Below, one piece after another: positions 10,878 through 22,637 of a stretch of 64,000 bases of DNA. How positions within the stretch are numbered: the first letter of the stretch is position 1; every line of letters begins with the position of its first letter. Position numbers and translations under genes: made by a program. Below the pieces are notes generated by a model. That model had not been told where the DNA came from, made no database searches, and saw only the letters and a list, made by a program, of their open reading frames with translations. Source of the DNA: Phycomyces nitens (Eukaryota; Mucoromycota; Mucoromycetes; Mucorales; Phycomycetaceae); NCBI GenBank assembly GCA_022702545.1, contig JAHRBC010000003.1, positions 1,116,001 to 1,180,000 of the forward strand, written 5' to 3'.

Positions 10878-13796
10878 TTATGAGCAGGACCAGGACATGG
10901 CATTAGGGTTCAGAGCACGACTGCCTTTTGGGACTGGCATGTGACTCTTTGGTCTTTGTTTTGAAGTGTTATTTGTATTATTGCCACCCTGAGGAAGTCT
11001 GATTGTGTACTGGGATAATTGGCCGTTGATTTCGGTGGTGAATGTCAAGAGACCGTCTTCTGTAACATACTTTGTACCTCCGCTCTCGTCCTTTTTGTTG
11101 TGCGACTCGGGACACGTGGCAGCTGGCCCGGGGGGAACTAGCAGGCTGGGAAGAGGGCTTGAGCGAGGGCTTGGTTTATCTGTTTTTTTTTGGTGGACCT
11201 TTGGCGTCCGCTCCTTCCGCGGCTGCGGTGCTTCTTCCTGGGTCTTGGTCGTTGAATTTCTTGGCTTTGTCTGGGGGTCGCCTCGGTAGATTTGATCGAG
11301 CTCTTGCTGCATATGGTTCATCTGGATCCGATTTACGCGCTCAATCTGTCGCAAGCGCTTGTTTTCATCCTCAAGGTTCGCCAGCTTGCTCTTCATCTTC
11401 TCTAGCCCATTCTCCTTGAGTGTCTTTTCTCCACCAGACTTTTGGGTGCCCTTTAGCTTCTCATACCGGGCACAGATATCATCGTACTTTGTCACAATCT
11501 CCTGGTATCTATCAAACCAGATCAATGTTGCCTCTTCAGAAATCTCCTTTTCTCTCATCCTCTTCTTTCTCTCATCCTCAGACGCCATCATGTCTGCCCA
11601 CTCCTTTGACTTTGTGAGTTCCTGACTGTCTTCTTTGTCTAGCTTGTCTGATCGGGGCTTCTTATCCATCTCATATTGGGCCTGTATGGCCTCGAGTTCC
11701 TTTTGGTGAGATTCAAGTTCGGTCTCTAGCTGCTGATTACGCGAACTCAGGCGGTTAAGCTCGGTTTGGTTCTTGGATGCTTCTGCCTCGAGTTCACTGA
11801 TTCGACTGACTAGAGCCTTTTTGGATTCTACGTGCTCTGCTGCCTCGGCTTCCAGTCCAAGGTTCCGCGACACAATCTCGTCCAACTTGCTCTTATCGCC
11901 ATCAATCTGGATCAGTGTCGAGCGTGCCTGGTTAAGGCTAGCGATCTGGGCCTCTAGGACACTGATTCGATTGAGGTGTGCCCTAGTGTCAGCATGGTGG
12001 TTCTCTAGCTCGGCATTACGCTCGCGAATCCAATCATACTGCTTCTCGAGTTCAGAATTACGCTCCTTTACCAAATCCATCTCAAAGATCTGGCGCTGGA
12101 GACCAATGTGCTTCATTCGATATACATTCACCTCGTTCTCCAAGTCAATCTGCTGTCTTCTAAGGGTCTCTAGCTCTTGATTGGGATTGGGATCACCTTC
12201 AGTCTTTAGAGGTTTTTGGCTAGCCTTGGTGGCACTGATATGGGTCTCTAGGCGTTTGACAAGCGAGGCCCCGAATTCAAACATCTCATTCTTTTGGTCT
12301 TCCCAGAACCTCCGGGCGTCCATATGGCTCTCGGATGCCTTCCAGAGAATCTGGCGGATGTTTGACTGGACCTGGGTCTCGATAGCCTCATCTATTCGCT
12401 GGAGAAGTTGGTTCTGAAAGGTCTCATAGTTCTCCAAGGTGTGTCCCTTTGCAAGACTGCTAAGACAAGGAAGCTATATTTTTTTTGGATTGCAATTAGG
12501 ACACTTGTGCACATTATAACTAGCTGTCTGGCTTACCATTCCTGCCTCACTTAGTTTGCGGAGGGCCATAAATCTAGGGCTTACGGCACTGCTGCTGCTG
12601 TTCTTGGGATCTGTATTGGTGCCTTGGGAACGGCTGCTTGCTCTCTCACGACGAGTGGTGTTGAAATTAGGTTTCTCGGATGCCGGCAATCCATTCCTAG
12701 ATGCTCGCCGAGACTTGAGTACCTGGGGAGGTGGACGGAGGGAAAAGGGTTCATATCCCTTTGGCTGAGGAGGTAGAACGTCAATGGTCGATCGGCGAGG
12801 CCTTTCCTTTTCTAACGGAGACACATCTGCACTGGTTGCCACTGGGGCCTTTTCGTTCTTTGGGCGATTGGGTCCATTCCAATTGTACTTTGCCTTGAAA
12901 TCATTGCCGAGATCGATCATGGGCGATAGGAGAGGGTCAGAGATAATGGTGCTTCCCATCAGACGTACATTGGTGATAGGTACGTCATTATCCTGGTCTA
13001 TTCAAAAGGTGGTTTTTCTTTTTCTTAGCCCTGTAGGCAGGTCGTGTTGTCCAAAATACCTGATAAGGGATTGGGGGGTTTTCCATGGCTCATACGCTGA
13101 TCTAATAGAGTTGACTTTAGAAACCGGGTTCCAGGCGAGAACAGTTCGGTGGCTGGATAGGCAAAGGCAGTATCGGGCAATTTGATGTTTGTGGGCCGCT
13201 TTGAGTTCCTTGGCGCCTGAGATAAGCGACGCTGGAGCCTTTCATCATTGTCCAGCTAAAACATAGAGAATTGAATTGAGTAAAGAATATGGTTTGGACA
13301 ATCAACAATACCCCACGAGAGAGATCAAGCATCAGTTCTTCGACATTTTCGACATCTGAATCGTCAGAATCCTCTACATCGGTGCTGCTGGAACTCTTTT
13401 CGAGAGAGTCATCCATCATTGGCTGAGGGTTTTTTGAGATTGGCAGCTTGATCAAAGGCTTGATCTTTGAGTGTTCCGAGAGGACTACAATGGAAAATGC
13501 CTCTTGAGACTGTGCAGTTGGCGGCTTGAAAAATATATATATAAATATTTAGTCGAGGGCAGACAATTGCCATGTTTTTTTTTTTGGGTATTTTATTTAT
13601 TTACCTCTTCTGGCATGTTTTTGATAGGAATCTTTTGTGTTTTTTCTCCGGGGCTTAGTAACGGTTGTTTAGGAGGAGTGGAGAGTGAGTGGTTAAAGAG
13701 GTCCTTTTGGGCCAAGACACCCTTTGATCTTCGCCGCTGTATCTGAGGCTTTCTGGGACGTGGAGTGAGAGAATCACTCTGACGGACATCTGACAT
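10878..13796 (-). CDS. Large coiled-coil protein, family not recognised
   Basis: Five exons join in frame on the minus strand, starting with MSDVRQSDSLTPRPRKPQ at 13796. Introns lie at about 13605-13530, 13311-13257, 13060-13000 and 12534-12480, and the last exon runs to the stop at 10878. The protein is about 880 residues. The first third is basic, Ser/Pro-rich and probably disordered, with an acidic patch (DVEDSDDSDVENVEE). The middle, from about 12430 to 11280, is a long Glu/Lys/Gln-rich coiled coil with heptad-like spacing (LEKQYDWIRERNAELENHH). The end is Pro/Thr-rich with a short TEDGLLTFTTEINGQLSQY segment. Such architecture is common in cytoskeletal or spindle-pole scaffolds, but I recognise no diagnostic domain. 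It is convergent with the RAX2-like gene, 265 bases away. Confidence 0.75.
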
Positions 13797-14471
13797 TGCG
13801 CAAAAGAAGAGAAGAATGGGGTTACTGGGAGAAAGAGTGCAAATATGAGTAAGACCGGTTCAGGCCCCGGTAAGCCAAATGAAGAACAAGATGGTCTCTG
13901 TAATTATCTAAAGATACCATGTGTGCTACTGTTATTTCTTTATTTGGAAATATACTCGAATAGAACAGCTCATCCAATCATCCCTACTTCTTTTGCTCAC
14001 CAATCACTTACTGGATTTACCTTGTGCCATTTAGAGTCTTTGCACCTCTTTGCTGCAATACAGAAAAATAAGCTACAGTACCAAATGCAAGCCATCATTT
14101 GCTTTCCCTCTTTGAGATAATCACGAGTATAATTGACCTGCACCGGTCCCTTACAAAAAAACAAAAAAGAACAGGCGTCAATGACCTCTTAACTGTCAAC
14201 CCCCCCACAAGTGCCTTTTTTTTTCCTGGCTATATGCACAGGACAAATTGCCACTCAATTGGACCTGATCTTGACCGGGCATCCCCATTGTGTTTGTCTA
14301 GCTGATTTCATAATGTCACACAAGCCCTGTTATTTTACTATGCATACATTGCCCTCTGGTCTTTCATGGACCAATCTCTGGTACATTAAGCATGTCTTGT
14401 ATTATACAAGGGTCAATATCCATTGAGAGTATATCGATTATATACTAGATCTTTATTGAATTTCATGTAAA
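13797..14471. other. Intergenic region between coiled-coil and LCB kinase genes
   Basis: About 675 bases hold the 5' flank of the coiled-coil gene and the 3' flank of the lipid kinase gene, both on the minus strand. Short open frames on the plus strand have no recognisable content and no splice support. Confidence 0.4.
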
Positions 14472-15929
14472 TCATGCAAAGACCTCGAATTCTGGGTCGC
14501 CTTGACCAGGTCCAATAATCTTTGCCCGCACAACACCCTTTTCCTCTAGGCCATGAATTTCACCGTCCAGACACAATTCATCAGACTCTTCTACTCGCAA
14601 GAGCAGTTCTGGGGTCTTGTAGTACTCAATCAAATCTTGGTCGTCTTCGTCCACATGCCGGCCACCCTGGAATGCCTTTATGCTAGCTGCCTGTAGCTGG
14701 TCAGCCGTTACCTGACGGAACATGAGTACGTCCATATCGTCACTTGCATGCGAGGCAAAGGGGGTAATTTTGAAACCAGGTTCAAGGGAAGCCTGTTTGG
14801 AAACCAGAAAGTAGGTAAACTTCTTGCCATGCACACCGTCAATCAGCGTGGGGCCCTCTTGGGGATCCCCAAACCCATGTCTTGATCGAATGTACTTTTT
14901 GGCATTTAACATGATCAGCTGGCCCGAGTAGTGCTTTAGATTGGCCAGGAGATCCATGGCCACCATTCCAAAGCGCTGGTTTCCGAGAGAAAAGTCGAGT
15001 TTTTTGGCCTGATATACAATCTGGGCATGGAATCCCCAGCTCAAGACTACCAAGAGCCGGATTGGTCTCTCGTCAATATACTTTACGTTCTCGTACCATG
15101 TGGGAGAATCACTAGGACAATGGCCAAAGGAGACGTCTATCAGTCTTAATTTCTCAGACTTGCCCTTTATAATCTGCAAGACAGAGTGCTCGATGCTTGC
15201 CAATTGAAGACCAAGAGAGAGTGCGTTTCCAGATCCACAGGGCACGACACCTAGCCGGAATGTTGGCTGGTTAGTGCTTTGGCGTGCGTCGTGGGCATCA
15301 GCCAATCCATTCACAACCTCGTGAAGAGTGCCATCTCCACCAAGACAGATAACAATGCTAGGGACACCACTATCCAGGATCTTGGTGCCTATTTCTCTGG
15401 AAATTTCCCGAGTCTTTCCATCAGGTTTGGTTTCAACAACTGTGGTGTGTTTGTACCCAGCGGCCACAAGCATAGGTTGTACAATATCGGCCCAGTTACC
15501 AAAAGCCTTGCGTGCACCTGAATGACGGTTTAAGATTACCGAGATATGAGTAGACGCGACAGTAGAAGGCTCGGGTAAATTTTGGGACCGAATGCGATTG
15601 ATAAAGGCGTCTAATCCAAGATGTCCACTGGACGTGGCTGGAGGGCTATCCAGTACTCCAAACGATAAAACAAGACGCGTCCATACTGCTGGAGTGTGCT
15701 GTGAGTTTGATAGCTCTTGACGCTCTTCGTTTTGGGCAGACTGGACAATCTGGCAGAGATGGATATCGAGCACGGGTGGGCTATTATGTAGCTGGATGCC
15801 GTACATATACTTGAGGTCATATTTCTCGGTAGCCTTAACAGACTCGAGAGGGCTTATGGTAAGAACATTGTCTGTGACCGATAGGACGACGGGAACGCCG
15901 TCTTTTTGAGCAAGGGCAGTAAAAGACAT
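14472..15929 (-). CDS. LCB4: Sphingoid long-chain base kinase (DAGK-catalytic lipid kinase)
   Basis: This is a single uninterrupted reading frame of 485 residues beginning MSFTALAQKDG. It would phosphorylate sphingoid bases (sphingosine, phytosphingosine) at C1 to give long-chain base phosphates. The diacylglycerol-kinase-type catalytic core is clear: ILNRHSGARK near residue 132, the nucleotide-binding GGDGTLHEVVNG at 197-208, PCGSGNALSLG at 230-240, and the late DGE motif in DELCLDGEIHG near residue 450. The region before residue 120 lacks strong motifs, as in other family members. The length matches Lcb4/Lcb5 or sphingosine kinases and is shorter than the yeast proteins. A ceramide-kinase-like activity is the main alternative. 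The start faces the RFC2-type gene, with a shared upstream region of 369 bases that includes an AAAGAG repeat next to the start codon. Confidence 0.88.
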   Translation of the reverse strand: MSFTALAQKDGVPVVLSVTDNVLTISPLESVKATEKYDLKYMYGIQLHNSPPVLDIHLCQIVQSAQNEERQELSNSQHTPAVWTRLVLSFGVLDSPPATSSGHLGLDAFINRIRSQNLPEPSTVASTHISVILNRHSGARKAFGNWADIVQPMLVAAGYKHTTVVETKPDGKTREISREIGTKILDSGVPSIVICLGGDGTLHEVVNGLADAHDARQSTNQPTFRLGVVPCGSGNALSLGLQLASIEHSVLQIIKGKSEKLRLIDVSFGHCPSDSPTWYENVKYIDERPIRLLVVLSWGFHAQIVYQAKKLDFSLGNQRFGMVAMDLLANLKHYSGQLIMLNAKKYIRSRHGFGDPQEGPTLIDGVHGKKFTYFLVSKQASLEPGFKITPFASHASDDMDVLMFRQVTADQLQAASIKAFQGGRHVDEDDQDLIEYYKTPELLLRVEESDELCLDGEIHGLEEKGVVRAKIIGPGQGDPEFEVFA

Positions 15930-16298
15930 TGTAAAGAGAAAGAGAAAGAGAAAGAGGATTGAACTGGTGTCTAAAAATCCCAGTGTTGATCATCTGAGCC
16001 TATTCCTTTTCCATATCATACTCTCCGCCTGTCTGTCTGGCTGTTTTTTGGCCAATTCAGACCTTTAGGGGGGGTTCATTACAGCAATGGCTTCAAGATT
16101 GTTGCAAGGATAATAAAGAGGGCATGCAAAGATACTTGCTCGAGTTTCTAATTATGGTCATTTCAATCAATCCTGCCAATCTTGAGTTCTATAGGGAATT
16201 CAAACTTATCGGTGACTGTGTCCTGTGTTTTTTGGCACCGTGATTGACAAATATTGTTCTTGACGCATATAAGCTCATGATCACCTTTAGTTTTTGAA
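15930..16298. promoter_or_regulatory. Shared divergent promoter region, LCB kinase / RFC2
   Basis: The 369 bases lie between two divergent start codons. A purine-rich AGAAAG run (about 15930-15955) sits beside the LCB kinase start. No specific operator was recognised. The small minus-strand open frame at 16163-16357 crosses into the RFC2 first exon and is not considered a gene. Confidence 0.35.
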
Positions 16299-17791
16299 AT
16301 GTCAACCAACAAACCATCCCATCCCTTTGCGGCTTTAAATACAAGCTCGATTTTCAATCAAAACCATAAAGCCGAAAAAGAGCCAATTGACGAAAATAAG
16401 CCATGGGTAGAGAAATAGTAAGTGTCCATGATCTAATGTCAAAAAAAAAAAGGCTAACCAAATGACCCAGTCGGCCCAAGGACATTAAAGACATTTCTTC
16501 TCAAGAAGATGTCGTAAAGGTCCTCACAAAAGCCCTGACCTCAGACAATGTGAGTAGTATATATATATGTGTGTGTATCTTGCTATTCAAACTAAAAACA
16601 AGCGGCCTCTCTCTAGCTTCCCCATTTGCTCTTTTATGGTCCACCAGGAACAGGAAAGACGTCGACAATCCTGGCACTTGCACAGCAGCTCTATGGGTAC
16701 ATCAAAAAATTGATTAATTTATCTTGTACTAAAGACCACCAATAGACCAACCCTGATCAAATCACGCGTACTTGAGCTGAATGCTTCAGACGAACGTGGT
16801 ATTCAGATTGTTAGAGAAAAGATCAAAAACTTCTCACGAAGAACTGTAACAAAGGTGGTCAGGTAAACAAGATCTAATGAATCTAGAGCTATCGATTGAC
16901 ATATTGTTCTAGTGATTACCCTTGTCCTTCCTACAAGATCATTATTCTTGACGAGGCAGATCTGATGACCAAAGATGCCCAGTCTGCCCTGCGTCGTATT
17001 ATGGAGACATACTCAAAAACCACTCGCTTCTGTATCATTTGTAATTATGTCAGTCGGTAAGCCAATACTTCAAAACTGTCCTGTTTACAAGGTGCTCATT
17101 ACCACCTAGCATTATTGAGCCAATCACATCTCGATGTGCTAAATTCCGTTTCAAGCCATTGCCAACTGAAGATCTCGAAAAGCGCATCAACATGGTCTGT
17201 GAAAGTGAGAATGTGCAACTTGGAAAAGGAGTAAGTGACCTTGTTGAATATCAACATGTCTAATGTGATTTTCTCTAGTCAATTGAAGCCCTGATCAAGG
17301 TGTCCAATGGCGATCTTAGAAAAGCAATCACATTCCTCCAGAGTGCATCCAATCTTTATATCAATGAGCCAATACCACCAACCACGTTTTATGAAATTGG
17401 AGGTGTAAGTAAACATTATATAATTGGGACCAATATTGAGACAAGTTGTAGATTATCCCAGAGACTATAATCAAGCAACTCTCGGATGCATGGGAATCAA
17501 AGGATCAAAACAAGGTCCTTGAGACAGTCCAAGAGATTGTCAACAGTGGGTTCTCGGGAGAACAGCTGGTCATACAGGTAAGCAAAGGTCAGTAGTAGTG
17601 GTGGGCAAGATAAACTCATCTGTCTATAGATCACCGAAGAGATTACAAAGAGCTCTAGACTTTCAGATATCCAAAAGGCCAATATTTCCCAAGTACTGGG
17701 CACAGTGGATAACCGACTCATTCACGGTGCAGATGAACACCTTCAGATCCTTTATTTAATGACAGAGCTCACAAACATTGTAGCACACTAG
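16299..17791 (+). CDS. RFC2: Replication factor C small subunit (yeast Rfc2 / human RFC4 type)
   Basis: Clamp-loader AAA+ ATPase subunit that helps load PCNA on primed DNA in the nucleus. Exons join in frame from [17 protein letters not shown] at 16299 through PWVEKYRPK, which is split by the first intron (about 16419-16470). The Walker A motif [16 protein letters not shown] lies at about 16630-16675. Further blocks are [21 protein letters not shown], the DEAD-box Walker [21 protein letters not shown], the arginine-finger region [20 protein letters not shown], and [14 protein letters not shown]. At least seven short introns were placed. The spelling of these blocks matches yeast Rfc2 better than Rfc3, Rfc4 or Rfc5. 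The predicted protein is about 340 residues, normal for the family. It converges on the ThrRS gene with 64 bases between stops. Confidence 0.92.
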
Positions 17792-17855
17792 CAAACATCA
17801 TACTTTCAAATATAAAACTAGCTTCTCTTTTTTAATATTATTATTATTATTATTA

Positions 17856-19452
17856 TTATTCAAACAAGGCTGTCTTTTCGGCCAGCATGGATCGAACCTC
17901 ATCCAAGCCCATTGTGCCCAACATTTCACCTTCACGCGTACGCACATTTACAGTTCCAGCATCCATTTCCTTTTGCCCAACTACAAATATATAGTTGTAA
18001 CGGTCCAGCTGTGCCTGTCTGATCATCTTGTTCAATCTTTCACGAGAAGAAGTCTCTGCATCAATGTAGTAACGTTCTTCTGAACCATTTCCATGCGACA
18101 GAGTGTTGGCCACACTGTTTGCATAATCTGCAAACTTAGAAGACACTGGAATGATGATACCCTGGCGAGGACTGAGCCACAGGGGCCATTTTCCTTTGGT
18201 GTGCTCAATAAGAATAGCCATCATACGCTCAATTGAACCAAGGATGGCCCGATGGACAATCACAGGTGTCTGGGTCTGGTCATTCTCATCAATATACTTG
18301 AGACCAAAACGCTGAGGAAGTTGGAAATCAAGCTGAATAGTTGCTGTCTGATGCGACTTTCCACTAGAGTCCTTGATCATGATATCGATTTTTGGACCAT
18401 AGAATGCACCATCTCCTTCCTTGATTGACCATGGACGACCGGTAGCCTCAAGAGCCTGCTTGAGCGCACCTTCGGCAGTGTCCCACTCCTTGATACTACC
18501 AATATAACTAGACTCGGGCCGTGTGGAGAGAGTCAGGTCATAATGAGGGAACTTGAATGCCCCATAGACATAATCCACAAACTCAAGACAAGAAGTGATT
18601 TCAGAACCAATCTGCTCTTCAGTGCAGAAAATATGAGCATCATCCTGATGGAAGCGGCGAACTCTAGTCAGTCCACTAAGCGCTCCTGATGCTTCGTTTC
18701 TAGATATTTGGGTCAATATACACTTTTAAAGCCGGTATTCATCTTTATATATATTTTTTACCTATGCAAGGGGCTGAAATCTGCCAGACGGATCGGAAGA
18801 TCTCTGTAGGATTTTGGAGTGCTGTCAAAGATGAGGCAGTGTCCGGGACAGTTCATTGGCTTCAAGCCATACAGTCCCTCACCACCCTCTTCATGAGTAT
18901 GGTGTTGACAGCCTTCATTTTCACGACCACTCTTGACCATAAACATGTCTTCCATATAGTTCTGCCAATGACCACTTGTCTCCCACAGATCCTTCTTGTA
19001 GATCAGAGGTGTCATGACTTCTTCATAGCCGTACCGAGCATATTGCTTTCTAAGAAAATCCTGCAATTTGTGAACAATACGAGTGCCATGGGGAAGCATA
19101 AAAATAGAGCCAGGGCTGTAGTGGTGAATCATAAAGAGTGACTGTGCCTTGCCGATTGCACGATGATCAAGTTCATTTGTCTTTGAGACGTCTATAACCA
19201 CAATTCAATCAGTCTGTCAACTTGGGGGGCATTTCAACTTACCATCCACTTGCTTGGTTTTCTTGGTGACACTTTCGGCATTCAGAGGATTGTTGGTGTA
19301 AAAGTGACGCACTAGACTCAGGGGACGATAGGTGGGGTCTGCAGGCAAGTTGTTTAGAAATGCTCGGTTAGAACACTAGATAAAAGATTCATACGTAAAA
19401 AAGGCTTGTTTGCCACTGCTCTCCATGAGCGTACGGCCTGTCTTGCCAGCAT
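17856..19452 (-). CDS. MST1: Mitochondrial threonyl-tRNA synthetase
   Basis: Class II aminoacyl-tRNA synthetase that charges tRNA-Thr, probably in mitochondria. The start MLARQAVRSWRAVANKPFLR at 19452 is Arg-rich and amphipathic, typical of a matrix-targeting presequence. No N-terminal TGS or editing domain is seen, in agreement with the short Mst1-type enzyme. The catalytic part shows RIVHKLQDFLRKQYARYGYEE, MNCPGHCLIF, motif 2 RVRRFHQDDAHIFC (split near 18716-18757) and motif 3 HRAILGSIERMMAIL. The anticodon-binding domain follows (KWPLWLSPRQGIIIPVS to the end, FVVGQKEMDAGTVNVR). Four exons are joined by short introns near 19395-19376, 19244-19195 and 18758-18700. The predicted length of about 490 residues fits the family. 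It is divergent from FOL1, 186 bases apart. Confidence 0.9.
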
Positions 19453-19638
19453 GGTCTAGTATCTTATTTTATTTTATTTGGTACCGGGATGGCAACTGCC
19501 CTTTTTTCCATCAAAGATTAATTTCCTTGCATTTTTGTCAGTCACGCTTCCATCTGTCATTAATTCCAACATCTATATCTACCGGTCGTACAGCGCGCAT
19601 CTCTTTTTTTTTATAGATATCTCTTTTACAGCTTAATA
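19453..19638. promoter_or_regulatory. Compact divergent promoter, ThrRS / FOL1
   Basis: Only 186 bases separate the two start codons. The region is T-rich on the plus strand, with a T-rich run directly before FOL1. Shared control of the two genes is inferred from spacing only. Confidence 0.4.
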
Positions 19639-21897
19639 ATGGGAGATCCAACTACCAAAGAAGACCAGCAGCTGGACCGTATTCTCATCAAGAACCTGGT
19701 CCTCAAAAATGTTACCGGTGTTGACTCGTGGCAAAGACTCAAGTCCCAACCTGTAGTTATCAGCGTCTGGCTATACACCGATATCACTGCAGCCGGTGAT
19801 TCTGATATTGTCACCAATTCGATCCATTATGGCCACGTTACAAAGGGAATCACCAAACTGGCCGAGACTGGCACCTTCAAGTCTCTGGAAGCGCTTGCCC
19901 ATGCTGTTGTCCGTCTGTGCTGCGTCCACTTTGGAGCTGTCCGTACAATGGTAAAGGTCGAACAGCCAAAGGCATTGTTGCACGCATCCGCTTCTGGTGT
20001 TATTATGAGCCGAGCCAAGGTTGACTTTAAAGGCATCGAAGGCGAAACTCTGGGTGATGTGTCTGGGCTGGGCAGAGAAGACGAGGTGTTTGTCAAGGAC
20101 CTCCGCCTCCATGCCATCATTGGTGTCAATCCCTGGGAACGTGAAGAGAAGCAGGTCGTTGTCATTAACCTTACCATCTATCCCTCTCCTCTGGCCTGCA
20201 ATAAGTCGGAAGAAAGCAAGTCCCATAACCTACGAACAATTGTCCGTGTCCTGACCCGTCACATTGAGTCTTCTGGTTACAAGACCGTCGAGGCATTTGC
20301 GGTGGTTGTGGCTCGTCTTGCTCTTGAAAAGTGCAACGTTCGCAAGATTCGTGTGCGCATTGAGAAGCCCAGTGCAATTTTGTTTGCCGATGCATCTGGT
20401 ATTGAAGTGACCCGTGATCAGGCGTGGTTGAGTCGCGTTCTTGAAGAAGAGAAAAAGGCCGGTCGGGTATTTGCCCATCGTTCATTGGAATACTCTCCAG
20501 CAAAGGAAATCCCTGCCTCCTATGCCAACACTGCCTTTATTGCCCTTGGTTCCAATGTCGGTGATCGCGTCAACAACATTTACCAGGCTCTTGACTTGCT
20601 TGAAAGGGAATGCAGCTCTATTATCCTCGATACCAGTTTCCTGTATGAAACTCCTCCCATGTACTATACTGACCAGCCCGCCTTTTTGAATGGAGCATGC
20701 AAGGTTGCCACCTCTCTTGAACCCCACGCTCTTTTGGCCAAACTCAAGGATGTAGAGAATAATCTGGGCAGAACTGCAGGTATCCGCAATGGTCCTCGCC
20801 CTATTGACCTCGACATTTTATTCTACAATGATATCCTCCTCAATACCGAGTCCCTCACCATCCCTCATATCGCACTCCACGAGCGTGAGTTTGTCCTGTG
20901 GCCTTTGTGCGATATTGCCAAGGACATGGAACATCCCAAGCTGTACAAGACATGTGGCCAACTGTTGTCTCAGCTTCTCAAGGTCACTGCCGAAAGTAAG
21001 GAAGGAAGTCTCAAGATTGACAAGGTTATTCCTATTCAGAACCAAATGTGGCGCTGGAAGGACAAGACCTATATCATGGGTATCCTCAACACAACCCCTG
21101 ACAGCTTCTCTGATGGTGGAAAGTGTGTTGATGTTGAAAAGGCAGTTGCTGCAGCTGAACGCATGAAAGAGGAGGGTGCAGATATTATTGACATTGGTGG
21201 AATGTCAACACGACCTGGTGCTGATGACAGCTTCCCCGAAGAAGAGGAGATTTCACGGGTTGTTCCGGTCATTGAGCGTTTGAGAAGAAAGGGCTTTAGT
21301 CTTCCTATATCCATTGACACATTTAGAGCATCTGTTGCTGAGGCTGCTATCAAGGCTGGTGCATCTCTGATCAACGACATTAGCGGTGGGTCCCGCGACC
21401 CGGCTATGCTGAGTGTGATGGCAAAGTACAAGGTGCCTGTCTGTCTGATGCACATGCGTGGTGATTCCAAGACAATGATGTCCAAGGAAAATACAACCTA
21501 TGAGAATGATGATGTTGTGGAAGATGTATCAATTGCACTCTATTCTCTTATCCAACGCGCCATTTCTGCCGGTGTCTATCGCTGGAACATCATTGCCGAC
21601 CCTGGTGTTGGATTTGCAAAGACCCCCAAGCAAGACTTTGAGATTCTTCGCCATCTCGGTGAGATTGTGTCTGGACCAGATTCTCACCTAGAAGGCTTCC
21701 CGTCTCTCATGGGACCTAGCCGCAAGAAGTTCATTGGAAGTGCAACGGGTGTTCAGGATGCCGACAAGCGTTCGTTTGGTACTGCTGGTGCAGTGGCAGC
21801 TAGTGTGGCCGGAGGGGCCAACATCATACGTGTCCATGATGTGCGGCCCATGTGGGAAGTTGTTCAGGTCTGTGATTCTGTCTGGAAACGCAGTTAA
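19639..21897 (+). CDS. FOL1: Trifunctional folate synthesis protein (DHNA aldolase / HPPK / DHPS)
   Basis: An intronless frame of 752 residues carries three successive steps of folate synthesis from dihydroneopterin to dihydropteroate, as in fungal Fol1. Two dihydroneopterin aldolase-like domains come first, residues about 12-130 and 145-265 (LRLHAIIGVNPWEREEKQ). The pyrophosphokinase domain is at about 295-430, with FIALGSNVGDRVNNIYQALD and RPIDLDILFYND. Dihydropteroate synthase fills about 465-752: MGILNTTPDSFSDGGK, IIDIGGMSTRPGA, SLINDISGGS, CLMHMRGDS, DPGVGFAKT, GPSRKKFIG and GGANIIRVHDV. All landmark residues I know of are present. The DHPS domain is the known target of sulfa drugs, and the length is slightly below that of the yeast enzyme. 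High-GC third positions and lack of introns set it apart from its neighbours. Confidence 0.96.
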   Translation: MGDPTTKEDQQLDRILIKNLVLKNVTGVDSWQRLKSQPVVISVWLYTDITAAGDSDIVTNSIHYGHVTKGITKLAETGTFKSLEALAHAVVRLCCVHFGAVRTMVKVEQPKALLHASASGVIMSRAKVDFKGIEGETLGDVSGLGREDEVFVKDLRLHAIIGVNPWEREEKQVVVINLTIYPSPLACNKSEESKSHNLRTIVRVLTRHIESSGYKTVEAFAVVVARLALEKCNVRKIRVRIEKPSAILFADASGIEVTRDQAWLSRVLEEEKKAGRVFAHRSLEYSPAKEIPASYANTAFIALGSNVGDRVNNIYQALDLLERECSSIILDTSFLYETPPMYYTDQPAFLNGACKVATSLEPHALLAKLKDVENNLGRTAGIRNGPRPIDLDILFYNDILLNTESLTIPHIALHEREFVLWPLCDIAKDMEHPKLYKTCGQLLSQLLKVTAESKEGSLKIDKVIPIQNQMWRWKDKTYIMGILNTTPDSFSDGGKCVDVEKAVAAAERMKEEGADIIDIGGMSTRPGADDSFPEEEEISRVVPVIERLRRKGFSLPISIDTFRASVAEAAIKAGASLINDISGGSRDPAMLSVMAKYKVPVCLMHMRGDSKTMMSKENTTYENDDVVEDVSIALYSLIQRAISAGVYRWNIIADPGVGFAKTPKQDFEILRHLGEIVSGPDSHLEGFPSLMGPSRKKFIGSATGVQDADKRSFGTAGAVAASVAGGANIIRVHDVRPMWEVVQVCDSVWKRS

Positions 21898-22637
21898 TGA
21901 AGACAGCCTAGTGTATATCTCTTTTTGACCTTTATTCAGCCTATTTGTAATTGTCTATTCCTTGATACATTGTATATAATTCTCAACAATTTGTATGCTT
22001 GAACAATTGTTTTCTTATCAATAAAGAACGTTCAACACTTTCAGTATAAAACCATGATTCCAAACACACAAATTGGTTCAGCAAAAGCTTGTTTTGATTG
22101 ATAAAATGTTTGCTGTTAAAATAGCTTAAACATGTATGAATAGGTCCAGTTTGTAGTTTGGATTTCAACAATGTTTATTCAAGAAAGTTGTACCTGCATA
22201 TCTCGTATCAATGTTTTCTTTTTTAAATGTTTTCAATTACATTGGATATTGGCCTTCTTTACAAGATTTGGATTATCAAGATTATTGTATGATTACTTGA
22301 GGGGAGGGGAAGAGGGAGGAAGGGTCTGTCATGGTGCTTTGAACAAAGATCTTTATTGATTGTATGACTATTGGTTATCATTGTCTTGCAATTGAACCGA
22401 GAGCCCAGTCTTTGTCATTCACAAACCTTTATTATTCTTGCTGGGTACTTGGGTTCAATTGTTATAGAGAAATCAATTTGATTTACTCTCTCGGCCCAAA
22501 CGAGAACTTTTATTTTTTATTATTTTTTATTATTTTTTTATTTATTTATTATTTTTACTATACAACATAATAATTGACTATATTTTTCATTTCTTATTTG
22601 AGATTCCACATCACTCTTTACAGAACTTCCCCTTTTA
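21898..22637. other. Intergenic region, FOL1 to UBE2W-like gene
   Basis: No gene is seen in these 740 bases. A T-rich low-complexity block (about 22508-22560) and G-rich runs near 22300-22325 are present. Confidence 0.4.

Noticed and set aside
16163..16357. 64-codon minus-strand frame upstream of and into RFC2
   Set aside because: Overlaps the first coding exon of RFC2, which is supported by conserved sequence.
19771..21485. Several minus-strand open frames within FOL1
   Set aside because: Shadows of an intronless GC-richer coding frame that is certain.
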